DNA of 64,000 nucleotides from Roseibacillus ishigakijimensis (GTDB taxonomy: Bacteria > Verrucomicrobiota > Verrucomicrobiia > Verrucomicrobiales > Akkermansiaceae). The notes beneath the pieces were generated by a model. It was not told the DNA's origin and did no database searches. It saw only the letters and a list, made by a program, of their open reading frames with translations. The position numbers were made by a program, and so were the translations under genes. The stretch spans positions 1 to 64,000 of the forward strand of contig NZ_JAENIO010000003.1 of assembly GCF_016595415.1 (NCBI RefSeq). The letters run 5' to 3'. Positions 30,192 to 38,127 of this stretch are shown here, in pieces (position 1 is the stretch's first letter; the number at the start of each line of letters is the position of its first letter).

Positions 30192-32198
30192 ATGAGAATC
30201 GAATTCGTTACCGACACCTTTCCGCCCGATGTCAATGGAGTGGCCATGACTCTTGGTCGGTTGGTGGAAGGCCTGCGGGCCCGCGGCCATCTGGTCCACG
30301 TCTGGCATACTGCCGAGCGCCAGGGGGAGAGTGGGGAGACTTCCCTTCCTTCCATTCCCTTGCCGGGCTACAAGGAGGTGCGGGTCGGGCTCCCGGGTCG
30401 GCTGAAGCTTCTCCGGCGCTGGCGCAAGAAAAGTCCTGATGCGGTCTATGTGGCGACGGAGAGTTTGTTGGGGCTTTCCGCCATCAAGGCTGCGGCCATG
30501 TTGCGCATTCCAGTGGCAGCGGGCTTTCACACCAATTTCGACCAGTATCTGGAGCAATACAAGCTGCGCACCCTCAAGCCTGCCGCGATGAGCTACCTGA
30601 AGAAGGTGCACAATCGCGCGGATAGCACCTTTGCGCCCTCCCGCGAGGTCGTGGAGCGCTTGGAAAATGAGGGGTTCAAGCAAGTTCACCTTTTGGGGCG
30701 GGGAGTGGATACCGAGCTCTTCCGCCCCGACCGCCGGGACGAGACTCTCCGGCGCGAGTGGGGAGCCGAAGGGGAGACGCCCGTGGTTCTCATGGTGGGG
30801 CGGCTGGCACCTGAAAAAAATCTGGAACTGGGCCTGCGGGCTTTTCGCGAGATTCAAAAGCAACATCCCCGGGCCAAGGGGGTGATTGTGGGGGACGGGC
30901 CGGTGCGCGAGCAGCTGCAGGGGCAAAACAAGGATCTCATCTTCGCGGGCGTGCAACGGGGCGAAGACTTGGCCCGGCACTACGCCTCAGCGGATATCCT
31001 TCTTTTTCCCAGTGAAACGGAGACTTTTGGCAATGTTCTGCTTGAGGCCATGGCCAGCGGACTTTCCACCGTCAGTTACGACTATGCCGCCTCTGCCAAG
31101 CATGTGAGCCATGGAGTCAATGGCCGCAAGGCCCCGTTGGGAGAGAGTGAGCGCTTCGTCGCCGAGGCTCTGGCCGCCGCCGATTCGCTGGCGGCGGAGG
31201 CCGATTCCCTGCGAAAGACCGCTTGCGAGAGCGTGCAGGAGATGGGTTGGTCACAAGTAGTGGAAACCTTTGAGAACCAGCTGGCCAAGATGGGAGAGGG
31301 TCGACTCAATGCCCGCACCATCAGCCGTCGCAAGCCTTCCACCCTGGAGTATCGCACCATCTTCTTGTCCGATATTCACCTCGGCACCCAAGATAGCAAG
31401 GTGAAGGAGGTCATCGACTTTCTCAAGCACTCCAAGTATGAGAAACTCGTGCTCAACGGAGATATCATCGATGGCTGGGCTTTGAAGCGGGGAGGAACTT
31501 GGAAAAAAAGCCATTCCAAATTTGTGAGGCATATTTTCAAGGTGATGGAGAATGATATTGAAGTGATTTACCTGCGGGGAAATCATGATGATATCCTGGA
31601 TCGCTTTCTCCCCATGGCTTTTGGGCCGATGAAAATCGTCAAGGAACACATCCATGAGTCCCTGCAGGGGAAAAAGTATCTCGTGGTGCATGGCGATGGT
31701 TTCGATACGGTCTCTACTGATCACAAGTGGATTGCAGGTCTGGGGGCGATCGCCTACGACCAACTGATGAAGGTCAACCGCCTCTACAACAGTTACCGGC
31801 TGTGGCGAGGAAAGGATTACTTTTCCATGAGTAAAATGGTGAAGTCCAAGGTGAAGTCGGCGGTTTCCTTCGTCGACCGTTATCAGGAGCAGCTCCAGAT
31901 GCTGGCGCGCCGCCGCAATTGCGATGGGATCATCTGTGGGCACATTCACACGCCGGCTGATGAGCAGATTGATGATATCCACTACCTGAATTCCGGTGAC
32001 TGGGTGGAGTCCCTGAGCTGTGTGGTCGAGCATCTCGATGGAAGCTTCGAGGTGATCTACTATGAAGACTACCTGCAGAAAATCCATGATGACGCCGCCG
32101 CCAAAGCGGAGGAAGAGGTGGCCCGGGGTCTTTTGGAGTTGCCCGAAACCGCCCCCGAGGCGGACTCGCCTGCCCCCATGGTCTCAGCGGCGGGTTGA
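30192..32198 (+). CDS. Fusion of a GT4 glycosyltransferase and a metallophosphoesterase
   Basis: A 668-residue two-domain enzyme. Residues 1-380 form a GT4 glycosyltransferase (MRIEFVTDTFPPDVNGVAMT at the start; SETETFGNVLLEAMASG as the Glu-x7-Glu motif near 280-295), close to mannosyltransferases such as MgtA. Residues about 400-640 form a calcineurin-like phosphoesterase with all metal motifs: SDIHLG, NGDIIDGW, LRGNHDD, VVHGDGFD and CGHIHTP, similar to LpxH-like UDP-2,3-diacylglucosamine hydrolases. The two are often separate neighbours in other bacteria. The fusion suggests envelope glycolipid synthesis. The ATG at 30192 is chosen over an upstream in-frame start because it begins the Rossmann strand. 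Confidence 0.88.
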   Translation: MRIEFVTDTFPPDVNGVAMTLGRLVEGLRARGHLVHVWHTAERQGESGETSLPSIPLPGYKEVRVGLPGRLKLLRRWRKKSPDAVYVATESLLGLSAIKAAAMLRIPVAAGFHTNFDQYLEQYKLRTLKPAAMSYLKKVHNRADSTFAPSREVVERLENEGFKQVHLLGRGVDTELFRPDRRDETLRREWGAEGETPVVLMVGRLAPEKNLELGLRAFREIQKQHPRAKGVIVGDGPVREQLQGQNKDLIFAGVQRGEDLARHYASADILLFPSETETFGNVLLEAMASGLSTVSYDYAASAKHVSHGVNGRKAPLGESERFVAEALAAADSLAAEADSLRKTACESVQEMGWSQVVETFENQLAKMGEGRLNARTISRRKPSTLEYRTIFLSDIHLGTQDSKVKEVIDFLKHSKYEKLVLNGDIIDGWALKRGGTWKKSHSKFVRHIFKVMENDIEVIYLRGNHDDILDRFLPMAFGPMKIVKEHIHESLQGKKYLVVHGDGFDTVSTDHKWIAGLGAIAYDQLMKVNRLYNSYRLWRGKDYFSMSKMVKSKVKSAVSFVDRYQEQLQMLARRRNCDGIICGHIHTPADEQIDDIHYLNSGDWVESLSCVVEHLDGSFEVIYYEDYLQKIHDDAAAKAEEEVARGLLELPETAPEADSPAPMVSAAG

Positions 32199-32297
32199 GC
32201 GAGCTTGCCAGTGGAAAGCTCATTGCGGGACTTGTTGCGGGAAGATCGCTCTCATGTGAAAGGGAGTTGGCACGAGTCTGGTAGACTATCTCTAGCG

Positions 32298-32870
32298 ATG
32301 AAAATGATCTCTCTGCTGCTTGTTGCCAGTTTGTCTAGGCTGGGTGCCCAGTTTGGTGATGACAATCCGGGTGGCGAATGGTTGCCGGTTCCCGACGGTT
32401 ATGTTTGGCCTGCCGTTGAGGAAGGTGCTCCCCGCTTTACTCCTTTGAGGAAACGATGGGAGGAGCTGGCGATTGGTCAGCGGAAGGTGGTGAAGGAAGC
32501 TTTTCCAGAGGGGAAAGCGCCCGAGTCGGTGGAAGTTGCGGAAGTTGACCTCAATGGTGACGGTTGGGCCGAGATCTTCGTGGGCGTGCCTGAACTCAGT
32601 GGCACGGGAGGGCCCTTTTATGTCTTGTTCACGAGTAAAGACGGGAAAAGCTATGAGGGGATGGGTGAGGTCCAGGGCTCGGGATTCCAGTTCCTGCCAG
32701 CAAAAATGGGGTGGCGTCAGTTCTCAGGAGTGAGCAGGGGCGGTGGCGGGCAATACGCCCGCTTTCTGATGTCCTTTTCCGGTCGGCACTATGAGATTGT
32801 CCGCTGCGAAAGACATGACTTTAACGCTGGAAAGGTGACGATTGCGACCCCCCTCGAGAGCCAGCAGTAG
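32298..32870 (+). CDS. Exported protein with an FG-GAP-like segment
   Basis: A 190-residue protein with a signal peptide (MKMISLLLVASLSRLGA). The central stretch VAEVDLNGDGWAEIFVGV resembles an FG-GAP/calcium-binding repeat as in integrin-like proteins. I do not recognise the full family. An upstream in-frame start adds 31 residues without a signal peptide and is rejected. It converges with the OppF-like gene. Confidence 0.6.
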   Translation: MKMISLLLVASLSRLGAQFGDDNPGGEWLPVPDGYVWPAVEEGAPRFTPLRKRWEELAIGQRKVVKEAFPEGKAPESVEVAEVDLNGDGWAEIFVGVPELSGTGGPFYVLFTSKDGKSYEGMGEVQGSGFQFLPAKMGWRQFSGVSRGGGGQYARFLMSFSGRHYEIVRCERHDFNAGKVTIATPLESQQ

Positions 32871-32903
32871 GTGGCTTTTTGACGAGGGCTCTGCGTCACT
32901 TCC

Positions 32904-33707
32904 TCAGCCGGCCGCTTGAATTTGGGGCACGGCTGCGAGGAGCTTCTGGGTGTAGGGATGGGTCGCATTGTTGAAGACTTCTTCCGCTTCTCCGTATTCC
33001 ACGATTTCGCCCGCATACATCACGGCAATGTTGTCGGCGAGATAGCGAACCACCGAGAGGTCATGGGAGATGAAGATCATGGTGAGTTCGAGCTCGTCGC
33101 GGAGCTTGAGCAGGAGATTCAGGATTTGGGACTGAATCGAGACATCGAGAGCGGAGACCGGTTCGTCAGCGATGACCAGCTTGGGCTCGGGAGCGAGAGC
33201 GCGGGCGATGGCGACGCGTTGGCGTTGGCCGCCGGAGAATTCGTGGGGATACTTCCGCATGTGCTTGGGGTCGAGTCCCACGGTGCGCATCAGTTCCACC
33301 ACGCGATCGGTCATGGCGGCTTGGTGGCCCACGGCACCGGGGTGACGGCGTCCGATGGCTTCGGCTAGCATGGAAAAGACGGTCATGCGGGGATTGAGGG
33401 AGGCATAGGGGTCTTGGAAAATCATCTGGAAGTCCAGCCGGTGGCGGCGCACTTCGCTCCGCGGCAACTCGGTCAGCACCCGGTCCTCCAGGGTGATGCG
33501 TCCGCTGGTGGGGGAGATGAGCTGCATCACCGCGCGGGAGAGGGTGGACTTTCCGCAGCCGGATTCCCCGACGAGCCCGAGGATTTCGCCCTTTTGGATT
33601 TTCAGGGACACCCCGTTCACCGCTTTGACCGTTTCGCCGCCGCCTTGACCGAAGAGACCGCGCTTGCCGGGAAAGTGAACCTTGAGATCGTCGATATGGA
33701 GAAACAC
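32904..33707 (-). CDS. Oligopeptide/dipeptide ABC transporter ATP-binding protein (OppF/DppF type)
   Basis: A 267-residue ATPase with Walker A GESGCGKST, signature FSGGQRQRVAIARAL and Walker B LVIADEPVSALD, and the C-terminal zinc-free oligopeptide-ATPase region (GEIVEYGEAEEVF) that specifies the OppF branch. The usual OppA-OppD partners are not adjacent: the flanking genes face away or are unrelated. It may serve a permease encoded elsewhere. The start at 33707 fits MFLHIDDLKVHFPGKRG. Confidence 0.88.
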   Translation of the reverse strand: MFLHIDDLKVHFPGKRGLFGQGGGETVKAVNGVSLKIQKGEILGLVGESGCGKSTLSRAVMQLISPTSGRITLEDRVLTELPRSEVRRHRLDFQMIFQDPYASLNPRMTVFSMLAEAIGRRHPGAVGHQAAMTDRVVELMRTVGLDPKHMRKYPHEFSGGQRQRVAIARALAPEPKLVIADEPVSALDVSIQSQILNLLLKLRDELELTMIFISHDLSVVRYLADNIAVMYAGEIVEYGEAEEVFNNATHPYTQKLLAAVPQIQAAG

Positions 33708-33829
33708 GGGCAGGAAAGTAGATTCTCGACGGCAGAAGGGAAAGCGCGGAGTGGCCCACTGTCAGTTTTTCTGGGGCCATTCCGCTCTCGGGCTTGATGG
33801 TTGGCCTTCCCTTCGCTAGACGAACGGGC

Positions 33830-35368
33830 ATGTCGAAGAAGCCGGTTGTATTGATAATTCGCGATGGTTGGGGCTTGAATCCGGGAGGCGCGGCGACGGC
33901 CGAGCAGGATGGCAATGCCGTGGAGCTGGCCCGGACCCCGTTTCATGACGAGGTGCTTCTTCCCAAATACCCCCGGGGCTGTGTCTCGGCTTCGGGTCTC
34001 GATGTCGGCTTGCCTGAGGGACAGATGGGGAACTCGGAGGTCGGCCACCTCAATCTGGGAGCCGGGCGCATTGTTTATCAGGACCTCACCCGCATCAACA
34101 AGTGCATCGCTGACGGGGAATTGGGCCAGAACGAGGTGCTCAAGGACGCCTTTGCCAAGGCCAAGGGCAAGCGGCTGCACTTTCTCGGACTCGTCTCCGA
34201 TGGCGGGGTGCACAGTCATCAGAATCATCTCGTGGCCCTGGCCAGTGAGGCCAAGGCGGCGGGAGTGGAGGATATCTTTGTCCATGCCATCACCGATGGT
34301 CGGGACACCTCGCCGACGGGAGGAAAAGCTTATCTCAGCGAGGTGGAGAGCAAGCTTGCCGAGAGTGGAGCGCGCATTGCCACCGTGGTGGGCCGTTACT
34401 ACGCCATGGATCGTGACAAGCGCTGGGACCGCAGCAAGCTGGCCTGGGACGCGATTGTCGATGGCAAGGGGGAGAAAAAGGACGTTCTCGCCAGTGAAGC
34501 GGTGGCCGAGCAATACGAGCAGGAAAAGACGGACGAATTCCTGTTGCCCATGGTCTTCGAGGCTGCCGGGGAGCGCCGCGTCAATGACGGCGATGTCGTG
34601 GTTTTCTTCAACTTCCGTGCCGACCGGGCCCGCCAGCTCTCAGAGGCTTTCCTCAAGGAGGGCTTCGAGGGCTTTGATACCGGAGGCCAGCCCAAGGTCC
34701 ACTTTGTCACCCTGACCGAGTATGATGAAACCTACGGTTGCCCGGTTGCCTTTCCGCCTGAAACGATGAGCAATGTGCTTGGCGAGGTGGTGGCGGCGGC
34801 GGGTAAAAACCAGATGCGCATTGCGGAAACCGAGAAGTATCCTCACGTCACTTATTTCTTTAATGGAGGCGTTGAGGTCGAGTTTCCCGGCGAAGAACGC
34901 TTCATCATCCCATCTCCCAAGGATGTGGCCACTTATGATGAGAAGCCGGAGATGAGCGCGGAGGAAGTGGTCGCCACCGTGGTGGAGAAGCTCAAGGACT
35001 ACGACCTGATGATTCTCAACTTCGCCAATCCCGACATGGTGGGCCACACCGGAGTGGTGGAGGCCGCGATGAAGGCGGTGGAAACTATCGATGCGGGCGT
35101 GAAGGCCGTGGTGGAAGAAACCCTTCGTCTCGGGGGCAAGGCGCTCATCACTGCCGACCACGGCAACTGCGAATACATGCGCAATCCCGATGGCTCGCCC
35201 CACACCGCGCACACCACCAACCTGGTCCACGCCATCTATGTGGGCGAAGATGCGGAGAGCCTCTATGTGGCCGACGGCATCCTGGCTGACATGGCGCCCA
35301 CTTTGCTCGATATGATGGGCTTGGAGAAACCGGCGGAAATGACGGGCACGAGCTTGCTCCGTCGCTGA
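33830..35368 (+). CDS. gpmI: 2,3-bisphosphoglycerate-independent phosphoglycerate mutase
   Basis: A 512-residue two-domain enzyme of glycolysis. The phosphatase domain starts with LIIRDGWGLN and contains GNSEVGHLNLGAGR with the nucleophilic Ser; the transferase domain contains AITDGRDT and VGRYYAMDRDKRWDR; the late metal ligands lie in NFANPDMVGHTG and ADHGNCE. The ATG at 33830 is chosen because it gives the canonical start. Full length. The only phosphoglycerate mutase in the window. Confidence 0.97.
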   Translation: MSKKPVVLIIRDGWGLNPGGAATAEQDGNAVELARTPFHDEVLLPKYPRGCVSASGLDVGLPEGQMGNSEVGHLNLGAGRIVYQDLTRINKCIADGELGQNEVLKDAFAKAKGKRLHFLGLVSDGGVHSHQNHLVALASEAKAAGVEDIFVHAITDGRDTSPTGGKAYLSEVESKLAESGARIATVVGRYYAMDRDKRWDRSKLAWDAIVDGKGEKKDVLASEAVAEQYEQEKTDEFLLPMVFEAAGERRVNDGDVVVFFNFRADRARQLSEAFLKEGFEGFDTGGQPKVHFVTLTEYDETYGCPVAFPPETMSNVLGEVVAAAGKNQMRIAETEKYPHVTYFFNGGVEVEFPGEERFIIPSPKDVATYDEKPEMSAEEVVATVVEKLKDYDLMILNFANPDMVGHTGVVEAAMKAVETIDAGVKAVVEETLRLGGKALITADHGNCEYMRNPDGSPHTAHTTNLVHAIYVGEDAESLYVADGILADMAPTLLDMMGLEKPAEMTGTSLLRR

Positions 35369-35410
35369 GGGATTCCCCGGGATGTTCCCCGGCGAGACAG
35401 TTTTTCACGA

Positions 35411-35442
35411 AAAAAGCCCCGTTGGTGACAACGGGGCTTTCT
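35411..35442. terminator. Bidirectional terminator between gpmI and carbonic anhydrase
   Basis: AAAGCCCCGTTG pairs exactly with CAACGGGGCTTT around GTGA. It has T-rich DNA on both sides, so it can end both converging transcripts. Confidence 0.88.
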
Positions 35443-35472
35443 CTTTGAGAAATGACGGGAGCGGGATTTTGC

Positions 35473-36102
35473 TCAAACGCCGTCGAAGAAGTCGACTTTG
35501 CCCGTTTCCAGGGAGTATTCCGCCCCTACCACGCGCAAGCCGTCATTCTCGATGAGGTCTTCCAGGATGGCGGAGCCGTGGCGGAGATGATTGGCGGAGG
35601 CGCGGATGTTGGCGCGGACCGCTTTGGCGATGAGGCTGCCCGGATCCTGGTCGCGGCGGAATTCCAAGAGCGGTTCCACTGCCGGACGCACGCGCTTGAC
35701 GATGGAGTCGAGATTGGGAGAGCGCTGGTCGCTGGGTTGCTGCAGCTCCTCGATGGTTGCGGTGACCGCGCCGCATTGGGAATGACCGAGAACGACCACC
35801 AGGCGGGTGCCGAATTTGGCAGCCGCGAACTCCACCGAGCCGATGCCGGAGGGAGCGACGACATTGCCCGCAATGCGGATGACGAAGAGATCGCCGAGGT
35901 TTTGGTCGAAGACGAGTTCAACGGGAGCGCGGGAGTCCGAGCAACCGAGGATGATGGCGAAGGGGGTTTGTCCGCCAGTCAGACTATTGCGTTGCTCGAC
36001 GGTGGTTTGAGCAACCTTCAGAGGCTCGCCGGCCGCGAAGCGGGCATTGCCTTCTTTCAACATTTTGAGAGCTTCGTCGGCAGGAATCACGTTGGTAGAC
36101 AT
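35473..36102 (-). CDS. Beta-class carbonic anhydrase
   Basis: A 209-residue zinc enzyme that interconverts CO2 and bicarbonate. The zinc ligands are in GCSDSRAPVE (Cys) and LGHSQCGAV (His and Cys), and the Asp-Arg dyad of the first motif is intact. No signal peptide is clear, so it is probably cytoplasmic. It stands alone, leftward, between gpmI and polX. Bicarbonate supply would serve carbamoyl phosphate synthase and other carboxylases. Confidence 0.92.
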   Translation of the reverse strand: MSTNVIPADEALKMLKEGNARFAAGEPLKVAQTTVEQRNSLTGGQTPFAIILGCSDSRAPVELVFDQNLGDLFVIRIAGNVVAPSGIGSVEFAAAKFGTRLVVVLGHSQCGAVTATIEELQQPSDQRSPNLDSIVKRVRPAVEPLLEFRRDQDPGSLIAKAVRANIRASANHLRHGSAILEDLIENDGLRVVGAEYSLETGKVDFFDGV

Positions 36103-36213
36103 GTGGATTGTGGTGAGAAATTTTGCCGTTCGCGGGCCAGAGTGGCCAGCACATTTTCGGCCAACCCTCTGGCGGGGCGCTTGCGGGGGAGGCGAAGGAA
36201 GTGAGGAGGGCCC

Positions 36214-37944
36214 TCACTTTTGCAAATAAGCGCGCACTTCGGCCAGGGTGCGGGTATTGAAAACGTCTTCCTTGCGCAGCCAGCCTTTCTGCGCCACGCG
36301 CACGCCAAAGTGGAGTGCTTGCAACTGGCTGGTGCTGTGGGCATCGGGGTTGATGGAGCAGAGCACGCCCTTGTCGCGGGCCCGCTTCCAGTAGCGCCAA
36401 TCCATGTCCATGCGCTTGGCCGAGCAATTGAGCTCGATGATGGTTTCGTTGGCCGCCGCCGCATCGATGATTTTGTCAAGATTGATGGGGTAGGCTTCCC
36501 GGCGCAGGAGGAGACGGCCGGTGGAGTGGCCGAGCATGGTGACGTGGGGATTCTCGATGGCGCGGATGACCCGAGCCGTCATTTCCGCCTCTGGGAGGGA
36601 GAAGGAGTTGTGCACGGAGGCCACCACGTAGTCGAGTTCGCTCAGGAGATCGTCGTCGAAATCGAGGCTGCCATCCTTGAGGATATCGACCTCCGAGCCC
36701 GCGAAGAGGTGCAGGCTGCCATCCAGTTCCTCATTGAGAGCCCGAATTTCTGCGATTTGGGTGTGGAGCCGTTCTTCGTCCAGTCCATTGGCCTGGGGCG
36801 AGGATTTACTGTGATCGCTGATGCCGAGATAGTCCATCCCCAGCTCGCGGGCGGCCTCCGCCATTTCCCGCAGGGTATTGCGGCCATCGGAAGCGGTGGT
36901 GTGATTGTGGAAGGTTCCGCGCAGATGCTCCTGCTGCAGGAGGGGAGGGAGCTCATTCTCGGCGGCGGCTTCGATTTCTCCCCGGTTTTCCCGCAGGGGG
37001 GGAGGAACGAAGGCCAGATGGAGAGCCGCGTAGAGGTCGGCCTCGGTCTCGATCGGGGGCCTTTCGTCGGCATCCTCCCGGATGGGGGAAAAGTCGTATT
37101 CGTTGAGCGACCAGCCGCGTGCCTTGGCCCGGCTGCGGAGGGCGACATTGTGCTCCTTGGAACCGGTGAAGTATTGCAGGGCAAAGGGAAACTGGGCGCT
37201 GGAAACCGCCCGCAAGTCGCACTGGAGCCCGTTCTCCAGCCGGATGGCGGCCTTGGTCTCGCCTTGCGCGATGGTCTCGATGCTACCGGGATAGCTGGCG
37301 AAATACTCGGTCAATTCCGCCGGACGATCGGTGGCGACGAGGAAGTCGAGGTCGTGCACGGTCTCCTTGCCCCGGCGGTAGGAGCCCGCGATCTCGAGCT
37401 GGTGCACGGCGGGATGCTCCCGCAGGTAGTCGCGTAGGGGCTCGGCCTCGTGGGCGGCATCGGCGAGGCGATAGCGCCCCGAAAAGCGTTCGTGGGTCGC
37501 GATCGCGGCGAGGATTTTCTCCGCCGTTTTTTTGCCAAAGCCCTTTAGCTCGGCCACCGAGCCATCGGCACATGCTCGTTTCAGCGCTCCTAGGGTGGCG
37601 ATGCCGAGCTCTTCGTAGAGCACCTTGATTTTTTTGGGCCCCAGTCCTTGCAGCTCAAAGAGCTCGAAGAGGGTTTCCGGGAACTGGTGCTTGAGGTCGA
37701 GGTAGTAGTCCAGTTTGCCGGTGCGGGCCAGTTCGTGCAGCTTTTCCTGCAGGGCCTCTCCGATGCCCTTGATGCCTTTGAGGTCGTTGTCTTTGGCCTT
37801 TTGGAAAAAATCGCCTTCGTAGTCGCGAATGATATCCGCGCCATTGCGGTAGGCCCGGGTTTTGAAGGGATTTTCGCCTTTCAACTCCAGCAGGAGGGCG
37901 ATTTCTTCCAAGGTGGCGGCGAGGTCTTCAGCGGTGAGGGACAC
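36214..37944 (-). CDS. polX: PolX-type DNA polymerase with PHP exonuclease
   Basis: A 576-residue repair polymerase. The N-terminal helix-hairpin-helix domains (about 1-130; GIKGIGEALQEKLHELAR and LQGLGPKKIKVLYEELG) precede the polymerase palm with GSYRRGKETVHDLDFLVATD, and the C-terminal PHP domain (about 330-576) begins FHNHTTASDGRNTLREMA and keeps GISDHS and SVHNSFS. The start is the GTG at 37944; a TTG at 37995 is possible but adds a hydrophobic stretch not typical of PolX. Length matches Bacillus PolX (570). Confidence 0.9.
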   Translation of the reverse strand: MSLTAEDLAATLEEIALLLELKGENPFKTRAYRNGADIIRDYEGDFFQKAKDNDLKGIKGIGEALQEKLHELARTGKLDYYLDLKHQFPETLFELFELQGLGPKKIKVLYEELGIATLGALKRACADGSVAELKGFGKKTAEKILAAIATHERFSGRYRLADAAHEAEPLRDYLREHPAVHQLEIAGSYRRGKETVHDLDFLVATDRPAELTEYFASYPGSIETIAQGETKAAIRLENGLQCDLRAVSSAQFPFALQYFTGSKEHNVALRSRAKARGWSLNEYDFSPIREDADERPPIETEADLYAALHLAFVPPPLRENRGEIEAAAENELPPLLQQEHLRGTFHNHTTASDGRNTLREMAEAARELGMDYLGISDHSKSSPQANGLDEERLHTQIAEIRALNEELDGSLHLFAGSEVDILKDGSLDFDDDLLSELDYVVASVHNSFSLPEAEMTARVIRAIENPHVTMLGHSTGRLLLRREAYPINLDKIIDAAAANETIIELNCSAKRMDMDWRYWKRARDKGVLCSINPDAHSTSQLQALHFGVRVAQKGWLRKEDVFNTRTLAEVRAYLQK

Positions 37945-38127
37945 GGGGGCGACGATGATCGCAAGCGAGCAGCAAGACAAGGCAGGACCTGCCAAAAGTG
38001 ACGCTAGCGATTTTTTCCCCTTCCGTGGCCGGGCCGTGAGGGGAGCGGGAGACCGGGGAGAGGGCTGCCGGTGGGTGACAGCGATTGAAATTGAATTTGG
38101 CGGCCGGGGGACTCAGCTTTCTGCCAG

